In this document: in pieces, positions 35,645-44,338 of the stretch | How positions within the stretch are numbered: the stretch's first letter is position 1 | Layout: each line of letters starts with the position of its first letter | Source: Streptomyces sp. NBC_00335 | Lineage (GTDB): Bacteria > Actinomycetota > Actinomycetes > Streptomycetales > Streptomycetaceae | DNA: 64,000 nt | NCBI RefSeq assembly: GCF_036127095.1 | Contig: NZ_CP108006.1 | Coordinates: 2,356,001-2,420,000, forward strand | Direction: 5' to 3' | The notes under the pieces: generated by a model | The model's database searches: none | Told to the model about the DNA's origin: nothing | Seen by the model: the letters and a program-made list of their open reading frames with translations, nothing else | Program-made: the position numbers and the translations under genes

Positions 35645-37273
35645 ATGGCTCGTTTCAACCTGCTCCGCTCCAAGGCGCCGCCCACCGCACCCGCGGCGTC
35701 CACCGCACCCACCTCACCGGTCCGCTCGACCGGCCGCCGCGCCGCCAACGCGCAGGGCAGCCCCGGCTTCGTCCGCGATCCGCGCTCCGAGCTGTTCCTG
35801 CTCGCCGTCGCCAACTTCGTGACGCAGCAGACCGCCTACGAGTCCGGCGGGGCCCGCGACGACCGGTTCGGCGCGCTCGTGCGCACCCTTGCCGTGGAGG
35901 ATCCCGAGTGGACCGCCGGCCTGCTCGGCTGGCTGCGCCGCGACGGCAACATGCGGACGGCTTCGCTCGTCGGAGCCGCCGAGTACGTCAAGGCGCGGCT
36001 CGACGCCGGAGCGACCGGGGGGCCCTCGAACCGGCAGGTCGTGGACTCCGTACTGCTGCGCGCGGACGAGCCCGGCGAGCTGCTCGCCTACTGGACCGCC
36101 ACGTACGGGCGGGGCGTGCCCAAGCCCGTCAAGCGCGGGATCGCCGACGCGGTGCGCCGCCTCTACTCCGGCAACGCGCTGCTGAAGTACGACACCGCCT
36201 CCCGGGGATACCGCTTCGGCGACGTCCTCAACCTCGTGCACGCCTCCCCCGACCCGGACAAGCCCTGGCAGGGCGAGCTGTTCCGGCACGCCCTCGACCG
36301 CCGGCACAACCCGGAGACCGCCGAGGTCCCGCCGGGCAACCGCACCCTGCTCGCGCACCGGGCCCTGATGGAGCTGCCCGTCGCGGAGCGCCGGGCCGTG
36401 GTCACCGCCCCGGACGGCGCCGAGCGGCTCGCCGCGGCGGGCATGACCTGGGAGGCGTTGGCCGGCTGGCTGCAGGGGCCGATGGACGCGGCCGCCTGGG
36501 AGGCGGTCATCCCGTCCATGGGCGCGATGGCGCTGCTGCGCAACCTGCGCAACTTCGACCAGGCCGGAGTCTCGGACGAGGTCGCCGAGCGGGTCGCGGC
36601 GAAGATCTCCGACCCGGAGACCGTCGCCCGGGCCCGGCAGTTCCCCTTCCGCTACCTGGCCGCCCACCAGCACGCGCCCTCGCTGCGCTGGGCGTACCCG
36701 CTGGAGCGGGCGCTGGGCCACTCCCTGGCCCACGTACCGGCGCTGCCGGGGCGGACGCTGGTCCTGGTGGACCGGTCCGGGTCGATGTGGGCTCCGCTGT
36801 CGGACCGCTCGCAGCTCAACCGGGCCGACGCGGCGGCCGTCTTCGGCACGGCGCTGGCGCTGCGCGCCGAGGACGCGGACCTGGTGCAGTTCGGCTCCAC
36901 GAGCAAGGCGGTCGACTACCGGCGGGGAGAGTCGGTGCTGAAGGTGCTGGAGCGGTTCGAGGACCTCGGCGGCACCTGCACGACCAAGGCGGTGGCCGCG
37001 CACTACGCGGGGCACGACCGGGTCCTGATCGTCACCGACGAGCAGACCACGTACTCCTACGGCGGCGATCCGACGGCCCTGGTGCCGGACACGGTCCCCG
37101 TCTACACCTGGAACCTCGCCGGGTACCGGGTGGGCCACGCGCCCTCCGGGTCCTCGAACCGGCACACCTTCGGCGGGCTCACCGACGCGGCCTTCCGCAT
37201 GGTGTCCCTGATCGAGGACGGCCGGGACGCCAGGTGGCCCTGGGAGACCGGTCGGGCGGACGCGGCCGCCTGA
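35645..37273 (+). CDS. rsr: Ro60 orthologue (TROVE-domain RNA-binding protein)
   Basis: A 542-residue Ro60/Rsr protein that binds Y RNA and misfolded or fragmented RNA and guides exonucleases such as PNPase. The TROVE domain (about residues 45-345) shows its HEAT-like helices, with LRRDGNMRTASLVGAAEYV, LLRNLRNFDQAG and FPFRYLAAHQHAPSLRWA. The C-terminal von Willebrand A-like domain (about 365-520) has a complete metal site: Asp376 in DRSGSMWAPLS, the Thr in GGTCTTKAV and the Asp of VTDEQT. The N-terminus is basic and Pro/Ala-rich. Three Y-RNA-like units precede it on the same strand, which supports a dedicated RNP. Confidence 0.95.
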   Translation: MARFNLLRSKAPPTAPAASTAPTSPVRSTGRRAANAQGSPGFVRDPRSELFLLAVANFVTQQTAYESGGARDDRFGALVRTLAVEDPEWTAGLLGWLRRDGNMRTASLVGAAEYVKARLDAGATGGPSNRQVVDSVLLRADEPGELLAYWTATYGRGVPKPVKRGIADAVRRLYSGNALLKYDTASRGYRFGDVLNLVHASPDPDKPWQGELFRHALDRRHNPETAEVPPGNRTLLAHRALMELPVAERRAVVTAPDGAERLAAAGMTWEALAGWLQGPMDAAAWEAVIPSMGAMALLRNLRNFDQAGVSDEVAERVAAKISDPETVARARQFPFRYLAAHQHAPSLRWAYPLERALGHSLAHVPALPGRTLVLVDRSGSMWAPLSDRSQLNRADAAAVFGTALALRAEDADLVQFGSTSKAVDYRRGESVLKVLERFEDLGGTCTTKAVAAHYAGHDRVLIVTDEQTTYSYGGDPTALVPDTVPVYTWNLAGYRVGHAPSGSSNRHTFGGLTDAAFRMVSLIEDGRDARWPWETGRADAAA

Positions 37274-37507
37274 CGGCTCGGCGCGAGGGGCCGGGCCGGG
37301 ACGTGGGCGCCCCGGCCCGGCCCGGCCCGGCGGCGTCTGCCCCGGCAGCGGCGCCCAGGGTCTCGCGACTCGGGGCTCTGACCGGTCATACGGCGCCCCC
37401 TCTCGTACGGCCATGCTGAGCGCTCCCTCCGACAAGCCCCTTCGGCGGTGCGGGTCCTGCCTACGATGAAGCCGTTCCATCCGCACGCGTCCTTCGGAGG
37501 CACCCTC

Positions 37508-38533
37508 ATGTCCGACCTGCACCCCTTCATTGCGGGGCTGCCCAAGGCCGAACTGCACGTCCACCACGTCGGCTCGGCCTCCCCCCGCATCGTGGCCGAA
37601 CTCGCCTCCCGGCACCCCGACTCCAAGGTCCCCACGGACCCCGAGGCCATCGCCGACTACTTCACCTTCACCGACTTCGCGCACTTCATCGAGGTCTACC
37701 TCTCCGTCGTCGACCTGGTCCGCACCCCCGACGACGTGCGCCACCTCACCTTCGAGATCGCCCGCGACATGGCCCGGCAGAACATCCGGTACGCCGAGCT
37801 CACCATCACCCCGTACTCCTCCACCCGCCGCGGAATCGAGGAGAAGGCCTTCATGGAGGCCATCGAGGACGCCCGCAAGGCCGCCGAGACCGAGCTCGGC
37901 GTGATCCTGCGCTGGTGCTTCGACATCCCCGGCGAAGCCGGCGAGGAAGCCGCCGCCGAGACCGCCCGCCTCGCCGTGGACCTGCGCCCCGAGGGCCTGG
38001 TCTCCTTCGGCCTGGGCGGCCCCGAGGTCGGGGTGCCGCGCCCGCAGTTCAAGCCGTACTTCGACGCCGCCCGCGCCGCCGGACTGCACAGCGTGCCGCA
38101 CGCCGGCGAGACCACCGGCCCCGAGACCATCTGGGACGCGATCCGCGAGCTGGGCGCCGAGCGCATCGGCCACGGCACCAGCGCCACCCGGGACCCGGAG
38201 CTGCTCGCCTACCTCGCCGAGCACCGCATCGCGCTGGAGGTCTGCCCCACCTCCAACATCGCCACCCGCGCCGTCGCCACCCTCGACGAGCACCCCGTCA
38301 AGGAGATGGTGGCGGCCGGCGTGCTCGTCACCATCAACAGCGACGACCCGCCGATGTTCGGCTCCGACCTCAACAACGAGTACGCGGTGGCCGCGCGGCT
38401 GCTGGACCTCGACGAGCGCGGTCTCGCCCAGCTCGCGAAGAACGCCGTCGAGGCCTCCTTCCTGGACCAGGCCGGCAAGGCGAAGCTCACCGCCGAGATC
38501 GACACGTACACCTCCGCCTGGCTCGCTTCCTGA
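37508..38533 (+). CDS. Adenosine-deaminase-family enzyme, probably aminodeoxyfutalosine deaminase
   Basis: A 341-residue amidohydrolase of the adenosine deaminase family. Visible active-site elements are the first zinc pair HVH in KAELHVHHVGSA (13-24), the His of PHAGE near 199-203, GHGTSA near 224-229 and the NSDDPPMF zinc/substrate Asp region near 279-286. The position-19-21 sequence HHVGSAS differs from the HLEGTL-like segment of true adenosine deaminases. Streptomyces enzymes of this subgroup were shown to deaminate 6-amino-6-deoxyfutalosine in menaquinone synthesis, and the locus order agrees with the known gene. Start ATG 37508 follows CGGAGG. The 234-bp gap before it holds CCCGG repeats and a TACGAT -10-like box at 37462-37467. 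Confidence 0.85.
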   Translation: MSDLHPFIAGLPKAELHVHHVGSASPRIVAELASRHPDSKVPTDPEAIADYFTFTDFAHFIEVYLSVVDLVRTPDDVRHLTFEIARDMARQNIRYAELTITPYSSTRRGIEEKAFMEAIEDARKAAETELGVILRWCFDIPGEAGEEAAAETARLAVDLRPEGLVSFGLGGPEVGVPRPQFKPYFDAARAAGLHSVPHAGETTGPETIWDAIRELGAERIGHGTSATRDPELLAYLAEHRIALEVCPTSNIATRAVATLDEHPVKEMVAAGVLVTINSDDPPMFGSDLNNEYAVAARLLDLDERGLAQLAKNAVEASFLDQAGKAKLTAEIDTYTSAWLAS

Positions 38534-38553
38534 CGGCTGCGCAGAATGGGTGC

Positions 38554-39243
38554 ATGCGCACCCTGACTGCCGTAGGCCACCGCGGGGATCCCTACCGCGT
38601 CCGCGAGAACACCCTGCCCTCGATCCGCTCCGCCTTCGACCGGGGGGCGAACGCGGTGGAGATCGACGTGCGGACGACCCGCGACGGGGTGCCCGTACTG
38701 CTCCACGACGAGGACCTCCAGCGGCTGTGGGGCCATGACGTACGGCTCGAAGACGTCACGGCCCCGCAGCTGCGGGAGCTGACGGACGGCGGGATCCCGA
38801 CGCTGCGCGACGCCCTGCTGGCCGCCGGAGCGGGCCGGGTCATGATCGATCTGCCGGGTGCGACGGCCGAGACCGTACGGACCGTCGTCGGTCAGGTCCG
38901 CGAGTGCGGGGCCCGCGACCGTACGTACTACTGCGCGGGTCCGGCCACCATGCTGGCGGTCCGAGCCGCCGATCCGGGCGCCGAGATCGCGCTGACGTGG
39001 ACCACCCTGGCTCCCCCGCGCCGGGTGCTGATCGAAGCGGTGGCCCCGACCTGGCTCAACTACCGCTTCGGGCTGGTCGGCCCGGAGCTGGTCGACGCCC
39101 TGCACCGGGACGGCCTGCTGGTGTCGGCCTGGACCCCGGACACGAAGCGCGCGATGCGTGCGCTGGTCAGGGCCGGGGTGGACTCGATCACGACGAACCG
39201 GGTGGACGCGCTGGGAGCCGTACGGGCCGAGCTCGGCCGGTGA
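38554..39243 (+). CDS. Glycerophosphodiester phosphodiesterase family protein
   Basis: A 229-residue GDPD TIM-barrel. HRGDPYRVRENTLPS (about residues 9-23) supplies the catalytic His-Arg and Glu-Asn, VEIDVRTTRDGVPVLLHDE (about 36-54) the metal-binding Glu and Asp and second His. It probably hydrolyses glycerophosphodiesters to glycerol 3-phosphate and an alcohol. No signal peptide, so cytoplasmic. Start ATG 38554 lies 20 bp after the deaminase stop. Its stop overlaps the histidine kinase start (GTGA), so the three following genes are coupled. Confidence 0.88.
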   Translation: MRTLTAVGHRGDPYRVRENTLPSIRSAFDRGANAVEIDVRTTRDGVPVLLHDEDLQRLWGHDVRLEDVTAPQLRELTDGGIPTLRDALLAAGAGRVMIDLPGATAETVRTVVGQVRECGARDRTYYCAGPATMLAVRAADPGAEIALTWTTLAPPRRVLIEAVAPTWLNYRFGLVGPELVDALHRDGLLVSAWTPDTKRAMRALVRAGVDSITTNRVDALGAVRAELGR

Positions 39244-40463
39244 GCCGCGCTCGACTGGTGAAGCGTGCCTGGGGGGAGCTCGGAGCGTGGATCCGGCGGG
39301 CCGGTCCGCGCCGGCAGGACCTGGGGCTGACGCTGCTGGTGCAACTGGCCGTCACGATGCCGTTCGTGGTGCCCCGGTCGGCCGATCTGCCGCCCGCGGA
39401 CTGGGCCTCGTACGCGATGACCACGCTCGGCGTGCTCCCGCTGATCTGGCGGCGGCGGGCCCCGGTCGCGGTGCTGGCCGCGATCCTGCTGGTCGGCGGC
39501 GCGTACAAACTGACCATCGACGGACCGGGGCAGCCACTTCCGTACGCGGGGCTGATCGCCTTCTACACGGTCGCCCTGCTGTGCACGGCCCGGGTCCGGA
39601 TGGGGGTCGGCTGGATCGCGGTCCTCACGGTCTCCCTGTCGGTCGGGTGGAACACCGCCACCGCGCGCGAACTGCTCTTCACCCTCTTCGTCTCGGGCGC
39701 GGCCTACGCGCTGGGCCGGCTCCAGCACACCCGGCAGGCTTACACGGCGGCCCTCCTGGACCGGGCCGCCCAGCTGGAGCGGGCCAACAGGATCGAGGCG
39801 GAACAGGCGGCCGCCCGCGAACGGGCCCGGATCGCGCGGGAGATGCACGACATCCTCTCGCACGCGGTGAGCATCATGATCGTGCAGGCGGAGGCCGGCC
39901 CGGTGGCCGTACGCAGGGCCCCCGAGCGGGCCGAGGCCGCGTTCGAGGCCATCGCGGAGACGGGCCGCGACGCGATGGCCCAACTCCGCACGATGCTGGG
40001 CGTGCTGCGCACCGACGAGGCGGCGCCGCGCTCCCCGCAGCCCGGCATCGGGGAGCTCGCGGGGCTGCTGGAGCGGGTCCGGGGCAGCGGCCTGGAGGTG
40101 ACCTACGAGCGCACGGGCCCGGTGCGCGCCCTGCCGGCGGCGCTGGAGGCGACGGTGCACCGGGTGGTGCAGGAGGCGCTGACCAATGTGGTCAAGCACG
40201 CCGGGGCTGCGGCGGTGGCCGTGCGCCTGGAGTACGGGGAGCGGGAGCTCACCGTGACGGTCACGGACGACGGGCGGGGGCCGGGTGTTCTGCCGCGCAC
40301 GGGCTCCGTACCGGGGGCGCGACCGGGCGGGCACGGCCTGATCGGGATCCGGGAGCGGGCCGCCGCCCACGGCGGGACCGCGCGGTCGGGCCCCCGCCCG
40401 GACGGCACAGGCTTCGAAGTGCGGGTCGTCCTTGTAACGTCGGGCGCGGAGGTGGGGAAGTGA
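39240..40463 (+). CDS. NarL-type sensor histidine kinase
   Basis: A 407-residue sensor kinase with about six membrane segments in the first 165 residues and almost no external loop, suggesting it senses a membrane-related signal. The phosphorylated His lies in AREMHDILSHAVS near residue 203 (HisKA_3), followed by an ATPase domain with VQEALTNVVKHAGA, VTDDGRGPG and GHGLIGIRERAAAHGG. GTG 39240 overlaps the GDPD stop and its stop overlaps the response regulator's GTG. Its signal is unknown. Confidence 0.9.
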   Translation: MSRARLVKRAWGELGAWIRRAGPRRQDLGLTLLVQLAVTMPFVVPRSADLPPADWASYAMTTLGVLPLIWRRRAPVAVLAAILLVGGAYKLTIDGPGQPLPYAGLIAFYTVALLCTARVRMGVGWIAVLTVSLSVGWNTATARELLFTLFVSGAAYALGRLQHTRQAYTAALLDRAAQLERANRIEAEQAAARERARIAREMHDILSHAVSIMIVQAEAGPVAVRRAPERAEAAFEAIAETGRDAMAQLRTMLGVLRTDEAAPRSPQPGIGELAGLLERVRGSGLEVTYERTGPVRALPAALEATVHRVVQEALTNVVKHAGAAAVAVRLEYGERELTVTVTDDGRGPGVLPRTGSVPGARPGGHGLIGIRERAAAHGGTARSGPRPDGTGFEVRVVLVTSGAEVGK

Positions 40464-41149
40464 CGATCCGTGTGGTGGTGGCCGACGACCAGGAACTGGT
40501 GCGCAGCGGCTTCGCGATGATCCTGGACGTCCAGGAGGACATCGAGGTGGTGGCGGAGGTCGGGGACGGGGCGGCGGCGGTCGCGGCGGTACGGTCCCTC
40601 GCGCCCGACGTGGCACTGCTGGACGTGCGGATGCCCGTGCTGGACGGGATCGAGGCGTGCCGGGAGATCTCGGGGACGAGTTCCTGCCGGACGGTGATGC
40701 TGACGACCTTCGACTCGGACGAGTACGTGTACGAGGCGCTGCACGCGGGGGCCAGCGGGTTCCTGCTCAAGGACGTGCGGCGGGACGATCTGGTGCACGC
40801 CGTACGGGTGGTGGCGGCGGGCGAGTCCCTGCTGGCGCCTTCGGTGGCCCGGCGGCTGATCGCGGAGTACACGGCGGCGACGGCCCGGCCGGCGGCCGGG
40901 GAGGCGCTGTCCGCGGAGCGGCTGGAGGTCCTGACGGCCCGGGAGCGGGAGACGCTGCTCCACCTGGGGCGGGGGCTGTCGAACGCGGAGCTCGCGGTGG
41001 AGCTGATGGTGAGCGAGCACACGGTCAAATCGCATGTGGGCAACGTGCTGTCGAAGCTGGGGCTGCGGGACCGGATCCAGGCGGTGATCTGCGCGTACGA
41101 GACGGGTCTGATAGCGGCTGGCTCTTCGGTATCTCCCTCTGGGGAGTGA
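40460..41149 (+). CDS. LuxR/NarL-family response regulator
   Basis: A 229-residue response regulator. The receiver domain has the acidic pair near residue 10 (VVADDQELVRSG), phosphorylation Asp55 in LLDVRMP and the signalling Thr/Lys near MLTTFD and LLKDV. The LuxR-type helix-turn-helix is at about 160-225 (LTARERETLLHLGRGLSNAEL). GTG 40460 has GGAGGTGGGG upstream and overlaps the kinase stop. A direct repeat downstream (41169-41216) might be one of its targets. Confidence 0.93.
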   Translation: MTIRVVVADDQELVRSGFAMILDVQEDIEVVAEVGDGAAAVAAVRSLAPDVALLDVRMPVLDGIEACREISGTSSCRTVMLTTFDSDEYVYEALHAGASGFLLKDVRRDDLVHAVRVVAAGESLLAPSVARRLIAEYTAATARPAAGEALSAERLEVLTARERETLLHLGRGLSNAELAVELMVSEHTVKSHVGNVLSKLGLRDRIQAVICAYETGLIAAGSSVSPSGE

Positions 41150-41168
41150 GACGGGTCGTATCTCCTCG

Positions 41169-41216
41169 CTCTCGGTGGTGAGTTGTCGTACCGGCAAAGA
41201 CCCCTCTCGGTGGTGA
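41169..41216. repeat. Two direct copies of CTCTCGGTGGTGA, 35 bp apart
   Basis: Identical 13-base words at 41169-41181 and 41204-41216 stand in the promoter gap between the response regulator and the serine hydrolase gene. They could be regulator sites. Confidence 0.6.
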
Positions 41217-41295
41217 TCCGCAACTACCCCTGTGACCAGCAGCATTGAGGTCATCGGGGCGAAAGTCGCCCGGAGAGCCGACAGGGGGATCCACC

Positions 41296-42504
41296 ATGAA
41301 CCGAGCGACCCGCACGCTGATCGCCACCGCCCTGGTCCTGGGCGTCGCGGCCGGACCGGCCGCCGCCCACGCCGGGTCGGCGGGGGCGTCCGCCCCGGCC
41401 GCGAGCTCCGCGACGCAGGGGCCCGCGCCGCTGGTCTCCACCCCGCCGAACGCCACGGCGCTGGAGCAGGCGATCGCCGGGCTCGGCGCCGGGCACAAGG
41501 AGGCGACGGCCGCGCTGGTACGAGTGGGCGGCGCGAGCGGCGCCTGGCGGGGCAGTTCCGGCGTCGCGGACATCCGCACCGGGCGTGCGGCCATCGAGGA
41601 GGGCCGGTTCCGGGCCGGCTCGGTGACCAAGGTCTTCACCTCGGCGGTGGTGCTCCAGCTCGCGGCCGAGGGCAAGCTGGACCTCGACGGGCCGGTCCGC
41701 CGGTACCTGCCCGGGACGATCCCCGAGGCGTACGGCGCGGTCACGGTCCGGCAGCTGCTCAACCACACCAGCGGGATACCGGCGGCCGACGGTCCGGGCG
41801 ACTCCTTCGAGGCGCAGTGGGAGCACCGCTTCGACGTGACCGATCCGCACGACCAGATCGCCGACGCGGTGGCCAAGAGCCCCGAGTTCGTCCCGGGCAC
41901 GGTCCAGCACTACCTGAACATCAACTACACGGTGCTGGGCGTGCTGATCGAGAAGGTGACGGGCACGACGTACGAGAAGGCGGTCGCCTCTCGGGTCCTG
42001 AAGCCGCTGGGGCTGCGGGACACCTCGTTCCCGGGCCGTTTCCAGACCCGCATACCGGGTCGCCACAACCACGGGTACCAGGCGGTGACGCGCGAGGACG
42101 GTTCCACGGAGCTTCGGGACGTGACCGAGTGGAACTCCTCGGACCGGTGGGCGGCGGGCGACATCATCTCCACCACGGCCGATCTGGAGCGGTTCACCTT
42201 CGCCCTGTTCAGCGGACGCCTCGTGCCGGCGGCGCAGCTCGAGGAGATGTTCACGGTCCCCGGGGTGAAGGACTTCGCCACGGGCAAGGCCGCGACGATG
42301 ACGGCCGGTTTGTCGCGGATCAAGCTGCCCGACGGCACGGTCGCCTGGGGCAAGTCGGGTGGCCGGCACGGGTACAACACGGCGATAGGCGGGACCCGCG
42401 ACCTGTCCCGCACCCTCGTGTACTCGGTCAACGCGACCGATGCCAAGGGCCAGGACATGAACTCGGTCGCCCTCGCCGTCGTCATGGCCGCCTTCGCCAA
42501 GTAG
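41296..42504 (+). CDS. Exported serine hydrolase (S12 beta-lactamase/DD-peptidase fold)
   Basis: A 402-residue secreted protein: signal peptide (MNRATRTLIATALVLGVAAG) with likely cleavage after AAAHA, then an S12 serine hydrolase domain. Active-site motifs are SVTK (Ser-x-x-Lys) near residue 115, YLN near 208, and KSGGRHGY near 355. It may be a DD-carboxypeptidase, an esterase or a beta-lactamase; the sequence does not decide. Start ATG 41296 follows AGGGGGAT. It lies directly downstream of the two-component system and could be its target. Confidence 0.87.
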   Translation: MNRATRTLIATALVLGVAAGPAAAHAGSAGASAPAASSATQGPAPLVSTPPNATALEQAIAGLGAGHKEATAALVRVGGASGAWRGSSGVADIRTGRAAIEEGRFRAGSVTKVFTSAVVLQLAAEGKLDLDGPVRRYLPGTIPEAYGAVTVRQLLNHTSGIPAADGPGDSFEAQWEHRFDVTDPHDQIADAVAKSPEFVPGTVQHYLNINYTVLGVLIEKVTGTTYEKAVASRVLKPLGLRDTSFPGRFQTRIPGRHNHGYQAVTREDGSTELRDVTEWNSSDRWAAGDIISTTADLERFTFALFSGRLVPAAQLEEMFTVPGVKDFATGKAATMTAGLSRIKLPDGTVAWGKSGGRHGYNTAIGGTRDLSRTLVYSVNATDAKGQDMNSVALAVVMAAFAK

Positions 42505-42511
42505 CGCGTAC

Positions 42512-43057
42512 TCAGCCCCGGGCTGCGGCCAGGTCCGTTGCCGGGTCCGTGGCCGGGTCCGACGCCGCAGCCGTGGCCAGGTCCCGATCGGGGTCCACCG
42601 GCATGGCCTCCAGGCGCTTGATCATGCGACGCAGGGCCAGCAGGGGGATCACCCCGAAGACGCCGAAGGAGATGTCGATCAGCGACCAGTAGAGGGGGAT
42701 CCCCCGGATGGGCCCGCAGATCAGGGCCAGCGGAATGATGCCGGCGCAGGCGATCATGCCGGCCTCGACGATCCAGACGTTGCGGACGGGGTCTCGGTGG
42801 ACTCCGTAGAAGAACACCGCGATCACCAGGTGGGCGAAGGCGAGCCAGTCCGTGCCGTAGAGGAGGAAGGGGTACTCGGAGTCCGCCCGCTCCAGGCCGT
42901 CGCCGACACGGCGCAGCCACTCGTTGTCCACCAGGGCATTGGCCCAGTGGAGTTCGCTCACCAGGGGAAAGGCGGTGAGTCCGCTCAGCACGAGGCAGAC
43001 GAGGAACAGGGCAAGCCAGGCACGGATCCGCCGCAGAAGGGCGCTTCTCTCGCTCAT
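42512..43057 (-). CDS. Small four-helix membrane protein of unknown function
   Basis: A 181-residue integral membrane protein with four hydrophobic segments (LFLVCLVLSGLTAFPLV; WLAFAHLVIAVFFYGV; GMIACAGIIPLALICG; ISFGVFGVIPLLAL) and a repetitive C-terminus of Asp-Pro-Ala-Thr units. I know no function. ATG 43057 (MSERSALL) was chosen because AGG lies nine bases upstream; the longer starts at 43087 and 43096 sit inside the double palindrome. It is convergent with the serine hydrolase gene, 7 bp apart. Confidence 0.75.
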   Translation of the reverse strand: MSERSALLRRIRAWLALFLVCLVLSGLTAFPLVSELHWANALVDNEWLRRVGDGLERADSEYPFLLYGTDWLAFAHLVIAVFFYGVHRDPVRNVWIVEAGMIACAGIIPLALICGPIRGIPLYWSLIDISFGVFGVIPLLALRRMIKRLEAMPVDPDRDLATAAASDPATDPATDLAAARG

Positions 43058-43079
43058 GAAAGGGAGCCTACCCAGTTTT

Positions 43080-43115
43080 CTGAACATGTTCAGCATAATT
43101 GCTGAACATGTTCAG
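43080..43115 (-). promoter_or_regulatory. Two perfect 14-bp palindromes CTGAACATGTTCAG, 22 bp centre to centre
   Basis: Copies at 43080-43093 and 43102-43115 are identical and perfectly symmetric, separated by eight AT-rich bases (CATAATTG). The 22-bp centre spacing places two dimers on the same face of DNA. They lie 23-58 bp ahead of the membrane-protein start and probably act as its operator. No regulator gene is adjacent. Confidence 0.8.
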
Positions 43116-43134
43116 TTCCGCCGCAAGATCGTGA

Positions 43135-44313
43135 TCAGAGCCCGACGATGCCGTTCCAGCGCTTGGCGAAGGAAGAGCGCTCGGCGGAGGAGATGTCGCG
43201 GGCCACGACGAGCCGCTTGCGCATGTCCTCGTCGGGGAAGATCAGCGGGTTCTCGGCCAGTTCGGCGGTCTCCTGGTCGTCGGAGGCGGCCAGCACCTCG
43301 CGGGCGGCCGGGACCGGGCAGACGTAGTTGACGTAGGCGGCGAGCAGCGCGGCCACCTCCGGGTCGTAGTAGTAGTCGATCAGGGCTTCCGCATTGGCCT
43401 TGTGCCGGGCCAGGTTGGGGACGAGCAGGCTCTCCGCCCAGAGCTCGCCGCCCTCCTCGGGAACCACGAACTCGATGTCGGGGTTGTCGGCCTGGAGCTG
43501 GATCACGTCTCCGGAGTAGGCCTGGCAGGCCAGTACGTCGCCCTTGCCGAGATCGGAGGTGTAGTCGTTGCCGGTGAAGCGGCGGATGTGCTTCTTCTTC
43601 ACCATGCTCTCGACCTGGTCGCACACCCGGTGGAAGTCGGATTCGGTCCACTTGGTCACGTCGACGCCGTTGCCCTGCATCAGCAGGGAGAAGGACTCGT
43701 CGAGACCGGAGAAGAGCGTGACCTTGCCGGCCAGGTCCGGGTGCCACAGGTCCTTGACGGACTTGATCTCCCGGCCGAGCGCCTTGCGGTTGTAGGCGAT
43801 GCCGGTGATCCCCGACTGCCAGGGGACGGTGTGCAGCCGGCCCTCGTCGAAGGCCGGGGAGCGCAGCTGCGGGTCCAGGTGCTTGGCCACGTTCGCCTGC
43901 GCCGAGCGGTCCATCTTCTGGGCCCAGCCCAGGCGGACGAAGCGGGCGGCCATCCAGTCGCTGACCACGACCAGGTCGTGTCCGGTCTGCTGGCGGTTCA
44001 TCAGGGACGGGCTGATCTTGCCGAAGAACTCGTCGTTGTCGTTGATCTCCTCGGTGTACCGGACCTCGATGCCGGTCTTCTCCGCGAAGGCGTCCAGCGT
44101 CGGGCGCCGGCTCTCGTCCTCTTCGTCGGTGTCGATGTAGAGGGGCCAGTTGGAGAAGGAGACGCTCCGGTCGCTCTCGGAGTGGTCCTGACCCTCCCGT
44201 CGGCTCTCGGGGACGTACGCGGCGGGGACACCACAGCCGGGAAGGGCGGCCAGCAGGCCCACGGCACCGAGGCCGCGCAGCGCCGCGCGACGGGAAAAGG
44301 CGAGTTCAGGCAT
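43135..44313 (-). CDS. Second polyamine-binding Tat lipoprotein (PotD type)
   Basis: A 392-residue PotD-like binding protein. It has a twin-arginine SRRAALRGLG near residues 7-16 and lipobox LPGC near 25-28, then NWPLYIDTDEE, VVSDWMAARFVRLGWAQKMD and RRFTGNDYTSDLGKGDVLAC like its paralogue at 31621-32871. It has no permease or ATPase genes of its own nearby, so it probably shares the transporter of the first set or acts as a scavenging receptor. ATG 44313 was chosen because an upstream hairpin (44339-44373) overlaps the alternative start at 44355. Confidence 0.87.
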   Translation of the reverse strand: MPELAFSRRAALRGLGAVGLLAALPGCGVPAAYVPESRREGQDHSESDRSVSFSNWPLYIDTDEEDESRRPTLDAFAEKTGIEVRYTEEINDNDEFFGKISPSLMNRQQTGHDLVVVSDWMAARFVRLGWAQKMDRSAQANVAKHLDPQLRSPAFDEGRLHTVPWQSGITGIAYNRKALGREIKSVKDLWHPDLAGKVTLFSGLDESFSLLMQGNGVDVTKWTESDFHRVCDQVESMVKKKHIRRFTGNDYTSDLGKGDVLACQAYSGDVIQLQADNPDIEFVVPEEGGELWAESLLVPNLARHKANAEALIDYYYDPEVAALLAAYVNYVCPVPAAREVLAASDDQETAELAENPLIFPDEDMRKRLVVARDISSAERSSFAKRWNGIVGL

Positions 44314-44338
44314 GGGACGAGCCTGGTGGAACGCCAAA

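Noticed and set aside
43080..43115. LexA (SOS) boxes
   Set aside because: The actinobacterial box needs GAAC and GTTC separated by four bases; here the separation is two.
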